From Haloferax marisrubri (lineage in GTDB: Archaea > Halobacteriota > Halobacteria > Halobacteriales > Haloferacaceae): 64,000 bases of DNA. Location: the NCBI RefSeq assembly GCF_001469875.2, contig NZ_LOPW02000018.1, positions 64,239 to 128,238 of the forward strand, in the 5' to 3' direction. The position numbers and the translations under genes are program-made. This document shows positions 60,092 through 64,000 of the stretch, piece by piece (positions within the stretch are counted from its first letter, which is position 1; each line of letters begins with the position of its first letter). The notes below the pieces were generated by a model. The model did no database searches, had not been told where the DNA came from, and was given only the letters and a program-made list of their open reading frames with translations.

Positions 60092-61126
60092 ATGCAGCAC
60101 GACGATATCCAGCACGACGACGTTCAGTTCCACAACGTCAGGGCGCTCCAGCGGGTCAGACCGCACGAGGGACTTCGACTGCTCCGCGTCCCGGAGGCCG
60201 TCAGGAGCGGTCTGAACACCGGCGCGCAGACGCGGATGTCCCACCCCGCGGGGACCGAGATTCGGTTCGTCCCCGAGGAGACGGTCCGCATCACGCTCTC
60301 CTCCGAGGAGCGCGACAGCCTCGTTCGACCGTTCTGGGGGGACTTTCAGGCGACGGGCGATGAGTTCACGCTCGGGCCGGAACCGAAGACGGTCGAACTG
60401 TCTCCCCCGGAGTCGCTGTCCGACCTCGACCCGGCGGCGACCGGCGAGATGCGTTACGCGCCCGAGGTGTGCCGACTCGTCTTCCCCGGCGACCACCGCG
60501 GCGGCCACATCTACTACCACGACGTCGAGGGCGCGCGGCGGCCGCCGACCGACGACGAAGTGCCGAGCCTCCGGTACCTCGCGTACGGCACGTCGATTAC
60601 CGAGGGCGAGGACCCATCGGCAGAGATGCTCACGTACGTCAACCAGACGGCCCGGAGACTCGGCGCGGACCCGATAAACCTCGGCTCCTGCGGGACCGCC
60701 TACTGCGACCCCGCGATGGCCGAGCACATCGCCGCCCGCGACGACTGGGACGTGGCGACGCTCTCGCTGTCGGTGAACATGGTCGGTCGATTCTCGCCCG
60801 ACGAGTTCCGCGAGCGGGCCGCGGACATGGTCGAGACCGTCGCCGCGGCGAACCCGACCAAACCCGTCGCCTGCATCACGCTGTTCCCGCACGTGCGCGA
60901 GTACAAACGAGACCACGAGGAGGCGACGCTCTCCGAGACGTTCCGCGAACACCTCCGCGACGTGGTCGCCGAGTGCGGCTACGACAACGTCCACCTCGTC
61001 GAGGGTCCCGACCTCCTGCCGACCGCCAGCGGGATGACGACCGACCTCGTCCACCCCGGCGACGACGCGATGATTCGCATCGGCGAGCGCCTCGCGCGCG
61101 AGCTCGAATCTCTCATGGACGATTAA
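60092..61126 (+). CDS. SGNH/GDSL family hydrolase
   Basis: Esterase-like protein of 344 residues with an N-terminal beta-sandwich-like region and a C-terminal SGNH domain. The nucleophile block is YLAYGTSITEG (about 169-179), the Gly block LGSCGTAYC, the Asn block SLSVNMVGRF and the catalytic Asp-His block TDLVHPGDDAM (near 322-332). No signal peptide. The family removes acetyl or acyl esters from carbohydrates. With pectin-type genes around, a sugar acetylesterase is a fair guess, but not proven. I started at the ATG at 60092 just before the conserved region. Confidence 0.82.
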   Translation: MQHDDIQHDDVQFHNVRALQRVRPHEGLRLLRVPEAVRSGLNTGAQTRMSHPAGTEIRFVPEETVRITLSSEERDSLVRPFWGDFQATGDEFTLGPEPKTVELSPPESLSDLDPAATGEMRYAPEVCRLVFPGDHRGGHIYYHDVEGARRPPTDDEVPSLRYLAYGTSITEGEDPSAEMLTYVNQTARRLGADPINLGSCGTAYCDPAMAEHIAARDDWDVATLSLSVNMVGRFSPDEFRERAADMVETVAAANPTKPVACITLFPHVREYKRDHEEATLSETFREHLRDVVAECGYDNVHLVEGPDLLPTASGMTTDLVHPGDDAMIRIGERLARELESLMDD

Positions 61127-61224
61127 CTGGAATACCTGCGACTCAGGCGCTCTCGTGCTCGAATTACCCGAACGAAATCTCCGCGAGCGTAACACCGAAG
61201 GACCCCCCTGTTCGATGGAAGGGT

Positions 61225-62133
61225 ATGACCGTCGCCGCAAATCTGGGCTACATGCTCGGGGTGCTCTGCCTCGGGGCGCTAGCGAAGCGTCTCGGCCTCC
61301 TCGACAGTAGCCGTCGCGACAAGCTCACGTTCTTCGCGTTCGCCTTCGCGCTCCCCGCGCTCGTGTTCACCTCGACGTACGACCAGCCGATTCGCGAGGT
61401 TATCGAGCCGACGCTCCTCTTGGGCTTCTGGCTCGTCCTCTTCACGATGCTCGCCGTCGGCTGGGTCGTCCACCGTCGGGTGTCGCCCGACTCGGTCCGG
61501 AGCGTCGCAATCGTCCAGTCGTACTACTCGAACCTCGGCTTCCTCGGCCTGCCGCTCGTCGCCTCGACGTTCGGCTCGCTGACGACGGCGAAGGCGAGCG
61601 TCATCCTCGGTGTCGGCGCGCTCACTCACGTCCCGCTCACTATCACCGTCCTCGTGCTCGTCAACGGCGCTGACGTGTCGTTCAAAGAGGAGTTCATCGG
61701 CGTGCTCAAGACCCCGGTCATCCCGTCGCTCGTGCTGGGACTCGCCTTCTCCGGGCTCGGCCTCGGCGTCCCCGGCGTTCTCGTGACGGGTCTCGACGCG
61801 CTCGCCTCGCTCGCCCTCCCCGTGGCGTTGCTCTCTATCGGCGCGTCGCTCACCGTCTCCACCGAGTCGTTCGACTTCCGCACCGTCGGGGCCGTCGTCG
61901 GCAGCAAGGTCATCCTGATGCCGCTCGTCGCCTTCGCGGTGTTCTCGACGCTCGCGTCGAGTTGGACGACGGTCCAAGCCGGCGTGACGATGCTCGCGAC
62001 GCCGACCGCCGTCTCCTCGTTCATCTATGCGAACGAACTCGGGGGCGACGCCGACCTCGCGTCGATGAACGTGTTCGCCACCACCGCCGTCTCGGTCGCG
62101 ACGCTCTTCGTCGTCCTCCAGTTCCTGCTCTGA
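61225..62133 (+). CDS. AEC family transporter (auxin efflux carrier type)
   Basis: Membrane carrier of 302 residues with about ten helices. LGYMLGVLCLGALAKRLGLL opens the first, SYYSNLGFLGLPLVASTFG lies near 94-112, and the C-terminal MLATPTAVSSFIYANELGG (about 252-270) is typical of AEC proteins. They export or exchange organic acids. The start at 61225 follows the 3' end of the SGNH gene by 98 bp. Its place between sugar-acid genes suggests transport of a carboxylate intermediate (inference). Confidence 0.85.
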   Translation: MTVAANLGYMLGVLCLGALAKRLGLLDSSRRDKLTFFAFAFALPALVFTSTYDQPIREVIEPTLLLGFWLVLFTMLAVGWVVHRRVSPDSVRSVAIVQSYYSNLGFLGLPLVASTFGSLTTAKASVILGVGALTHVPLTITVLVLVNGADVSFKEEFIGVLKTPVIPSLVLGLAFSGLGLGVPGVLVTGLDALASLALPVALLSIGASLTVSTESFDFRTVGAVVGSKVILMPLVAFAVFSTLASSWTTVQAGVTMLATPTAVSSFIYANELGGDADLASMNVFATTAVSVATLFVVLQFLL

Positions 62134-62274
62134 GTCGGCGGCGCACCGTCGGTATCCCTTCCGAATCTCACGAATTCGCTTCTCTCACGCCTTGGGACGG
62201 TCACGAGCGCGCGCCGAGCGTCGCCGTTCGGCATGAGAAGCTTACTTAGTGATGGGTGTGCATGGCTAGGTCGA

Positions 62275-63726
62275 ATGTCGAGAACTTACGGTAACTTCAT
62301 CGACGGCGAATGGACCGACTCCCAGTCGGGAGAGACGTTCGAAGTGACGAACCCCGCGGCGGCCGACGAAGTCGTCAGCGTTCACCCGGCGTCCTCCGAA
62401 GCGGACGTCGAGGCGGCGCTCGACGCGGCCGTCGCCGCACAGGACGAGTGGGCGTCGACGCCCGGTCCGTCCCGCGGCGCGATTCTCCGCGAGGCCGGCA
62501 ACAACCTCGAAGCTCGGAAGGAGGAGGCGACCGAAGTACTCGTCCGCGAGGAGGGCAAGACGCGCTCCGAGGCGGGCGGCGAGGTACAGCGCGCCATCGA
62601 CATCTTCCACTACTACGGCGCGAAGGCGCGTGACTTCGGCGGCACCGTCAAGTCCGCGAGCGCCCCCGGGAAGGACCTCTACACGAAGCACGAACCCCTC
62701 GGCACGGTCGCGCTCATCACGCCGTGGAACTACCCCATCGCCATCCCGGTCTGGAAGCTCGCCCCGGCGCTCGCCGCCGGCAACACGGTCGTCCTCAAGC
62801 CGGCGTCCGAGGCACCGGCCGTCGTCTCCATCGTCCTCGAATGCCTCGACGACGCGGGCCTCCCGGCCGGCGTGGCGAACACCATCACCGGCTCCGGGAG
62901 CGAGGTCGGCGGCCCGCTCATCGAGAGCGAGCGCATCGACGGCGTCTCCTTCACCGGCAGCACCGCCGTGGGGACGATGGTCGCCGAGACGGCCGCGGTC
63001 GACCTCAAGCGCGTCCAGTGTGAGATGGGCGGGAAGAACCCGACCGTCGTGATGCCCAGCGCGGACATCGAAGACGCCGCCGAGACCGTCGGCGTCGGCG
63101 CGTTCGGCACGACCGGCCAGTCGTGTACGGCCACCTCGCGCGCCATCGTCCACGAGGACGTGTACGACGAGTTCGTCGCGGCCGTCTCCGACTACGCAGA
63201 CTCGCTCGTCGTCGGCGACGGCCTCGACGACTCCGACATGGGCCCGCACGTCTCCGAGAACGAACTCTCTTCGACGCTCGAATACATCGACATCGGTGCC
63301 TCGGAGGGCGCGACGCTCGAAGCCGGCGGGAGCCGGCTCTCCGGCGACGACTACGACGACGGCTACTTCGTCGAGCCGACCGTGTTCTCCGGCGTCGAAA
63401 ACGACGCTCGCATCGCCCAAGAGGAGATTTTCGGCCCCGTGCTCGCGGTCGTCAAGGCCGACTCCTTCGAGGACGCGCTCGACCTCGCCAACGACGTTGA
63501 CTACGGCCTGTCGGCCAGCATCGTCACGCAGGACCTCAGCGAGGGCAAGCGCTTCGTCAACGAGGTCGAAGCGGGCGTCGCGAAAATCAACGAGAAGACG
63601 ACCGGCCTCGAACTCCACGTCCCCTTCGGCGGCTACAAGGACTCGTCCACCAATACGTACCGCGAGCAGGGCGACGCCGGCCTCGACTTCTTCTCGTCTG
63701 TGAAGACCATCTACGAGAACTACTGA
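62275..63726 (+). CDS. Aldehyde dehydrogenase, probably 2-oxoglutarate semialdehyde dehydrogenase
   Basis: NAD(P)-dependent dehydrogenase of 483 residues. The general base is in CEMGGKNPTVVMP (around 250) and the catalytic cysteine in TTGQSCTATSR (around 285). The PWNYPIAIPVWKLAPAL and PFGGYKDSSTNTYREQG segments match the KGSADH group acting at the end of oxidative pentose and uronate routes (XacF-like in Haloferax). An IclR gene adjoins its 3' end, as next to the haloarchaeal pentose cluster. Other semialdehydes are possible substrates. I took the ATG at 62275 where family similarity starts; an upstream in-frame ATG at 62233 is less likely. Confidence 0.88.
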   Translation: MSRTYGNFIDGEWTDSQSGETFEVTNPAAADEVVSVHPASSEADVEAALDAAVAAQDEWASTPGPSRGAILREAGNNLEARKEEATEVLVREEGKTRSEAGGEVQRAIDIFHYYGAKARDFGGTVKSASAPGKDLYTKHEPLGTVALITPWNYPIAIPVWKLAPALAAGNTVVLKPASEAPAVVSIVLECLDDAGLPAGVANTITGSGSEVGGPLIESERIDGVSFTGSTAVGTMVAETAAVDLKRVQCEMGGKNPTVVMPSADIEDAAETVGVGAFGTTGQSCTATSRAIVHEDVYDEFVAAVSDYADSLVVGDGLDDSDMGPHVSENELSSTLEYIDIGASEGATLEAGGSRLSGDDYDDGYFVEPTVFSGVENDARIAQEEIFGPVLAVVKADSFEDALDLANDVDYGLSASIVTQDLSEGKRFVNEVEAGVAKINEKTTGLELHVPFGGYKDSSTNTYREQGDAGLDFFSSVKTIYENY

Positions 63727-63745
63727 GCCGCGGGCCCCTCCGCGC

Positions 63746-64000
63746 TCAGGAGAACTTCGTGTTCAGTTCGATGACGTTCGCGGCGCTCTGGACGTAGTCC
63801 GCGAGTTCGCCGTGCAGGCGGTCCTCGGTGAACCGGCTCGACGGACCGGTGATGCTAATCGCGCCGAGGATGGTCTCGTCGTTCTTGACGGGTGCGGAGA
63901 CACAGCGCAGGCCGTTGATGTTCTCCTCGTCGTCGATGCCGTACCCCCGCTCGCGAATCGCTTCGAGTTCCTCGAACAGCTCCTCGGGACCGGTGATGGT
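63746..64000 (-). CDS. IclR family transcriptional regulator, C-terminal part
   Basis: The last 84 codons of an IclR regulator run off the right edge of the window. The readable part is the end of the effector domain, with EAIRERGYGIDDEENINGLR, VSAPVKNDETILGAISITGP and the final SAANVIELNTKFS. These align residue by residue with the C-terminus of the IclR protein at 206-961. It stands beside, and converges with, the semialdehyde dehydrogenase gene and is a good candidate for its regulator. Confidence 0.85.
   Translation of the reverse strand, partial: TITGPEELFEELEAIRERGYGIDDEENINGLRCVSAPVKNDETILGAISITGPSSRFTEDRLHGELADYVQSAANVIELNTKFS

Overview
The window reads as haloarchaeal DNA, most like Haloferax and probably a megaplasmid of the pHV3 type. 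The reasons are high G+C with A/T-rich intergenic islands, very acidic proteins, Tat-type lipoprotein signals on secreted binding proteins, archaeal TATA boxes about 27 bp before start codons (mostly leaderless genes), and families typical of the group (DUF3209, HTH-10 bacterio-opsin-activator regulators, CbtAB, a CobN plus ChlI/ChlD-type chelatase). The genus and replicon are inferred from remembered gene order, not from a search.

Left part (0.2-20.8 kb). An IclR regulator and a siderophore-type binding protein behind two DtxR-type iron boxes precede a large cobalamin block. Eleven tightly packed minus-strand genes run cbiT-cbiL-cbiF-cbiG-cbiH-cbiH-ferredoxin-unknown-cbiX-DUF3209-beta-propeller. 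A second minus-strand set is cobN-cbiC-cbiE, and the chelatase partner chlID is transcribed divergently from cobN. Cobalt uptake genes cbtB and cbtA, the latter with an expanded His-rich repeat, and a thioredoxin-like ferredoxin diverge from cbiT. Together they cover most corrin-ring steps between sirohydrochlorin and the cobyrinate stage; cbiD, cbiJ/cobK and cbiA are not in the window.

Middle part (20.9-41.4 kb). An Lrp-type regulator, an APC permease, a succinate-semialdehyde-type dehydrogenase and a class III aminotransferase look like an amino-acid or GABA-type catabolic group; their promoters share an ACACAG element just upstream of the TATA box. Next come two HTH-10 regulators, two tiny internally deleted aldo/keto reductase remnants, a zinc alcohol dehydrogenase, and a second Lrp-type regulator. 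Then a nine-gene minus-strand operon encodes a dipeptide/oligopeptide-type ABC importer, three DUF917 proteins and a hydantoinase/oxoprolinase A protein, nearly every gene overlapping the next. It is the best candidate for a poorly described system, probably uptake and breakdown of a hydantoin- or thiohydantoin-like compound or its peptide precursor.

Right part (42-64 kb). An SMP-30 lactonase, a GH28-like beta-helix protein, a sulfatase, an enolase-superfamily sugar-acid dehydratase, a second Dpp-type importer, a secreted parallel beta-helix protein, a uronate-dehydrogenase-like enzyme, a DHDPS-family dehydratase/aldolase, an SGNH hydrolase, an AEC carrier and a semialdehyde dehydrogenase lie interspersed. 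They can be ordered into an oxidative route from a (possibly sulfated) uronic-acid glycan to 2-oxoglutarate. The window ends inside a second IclR gene. No rRNA, tRNA, CRISPR array, insertion sequence or origin was recognised.
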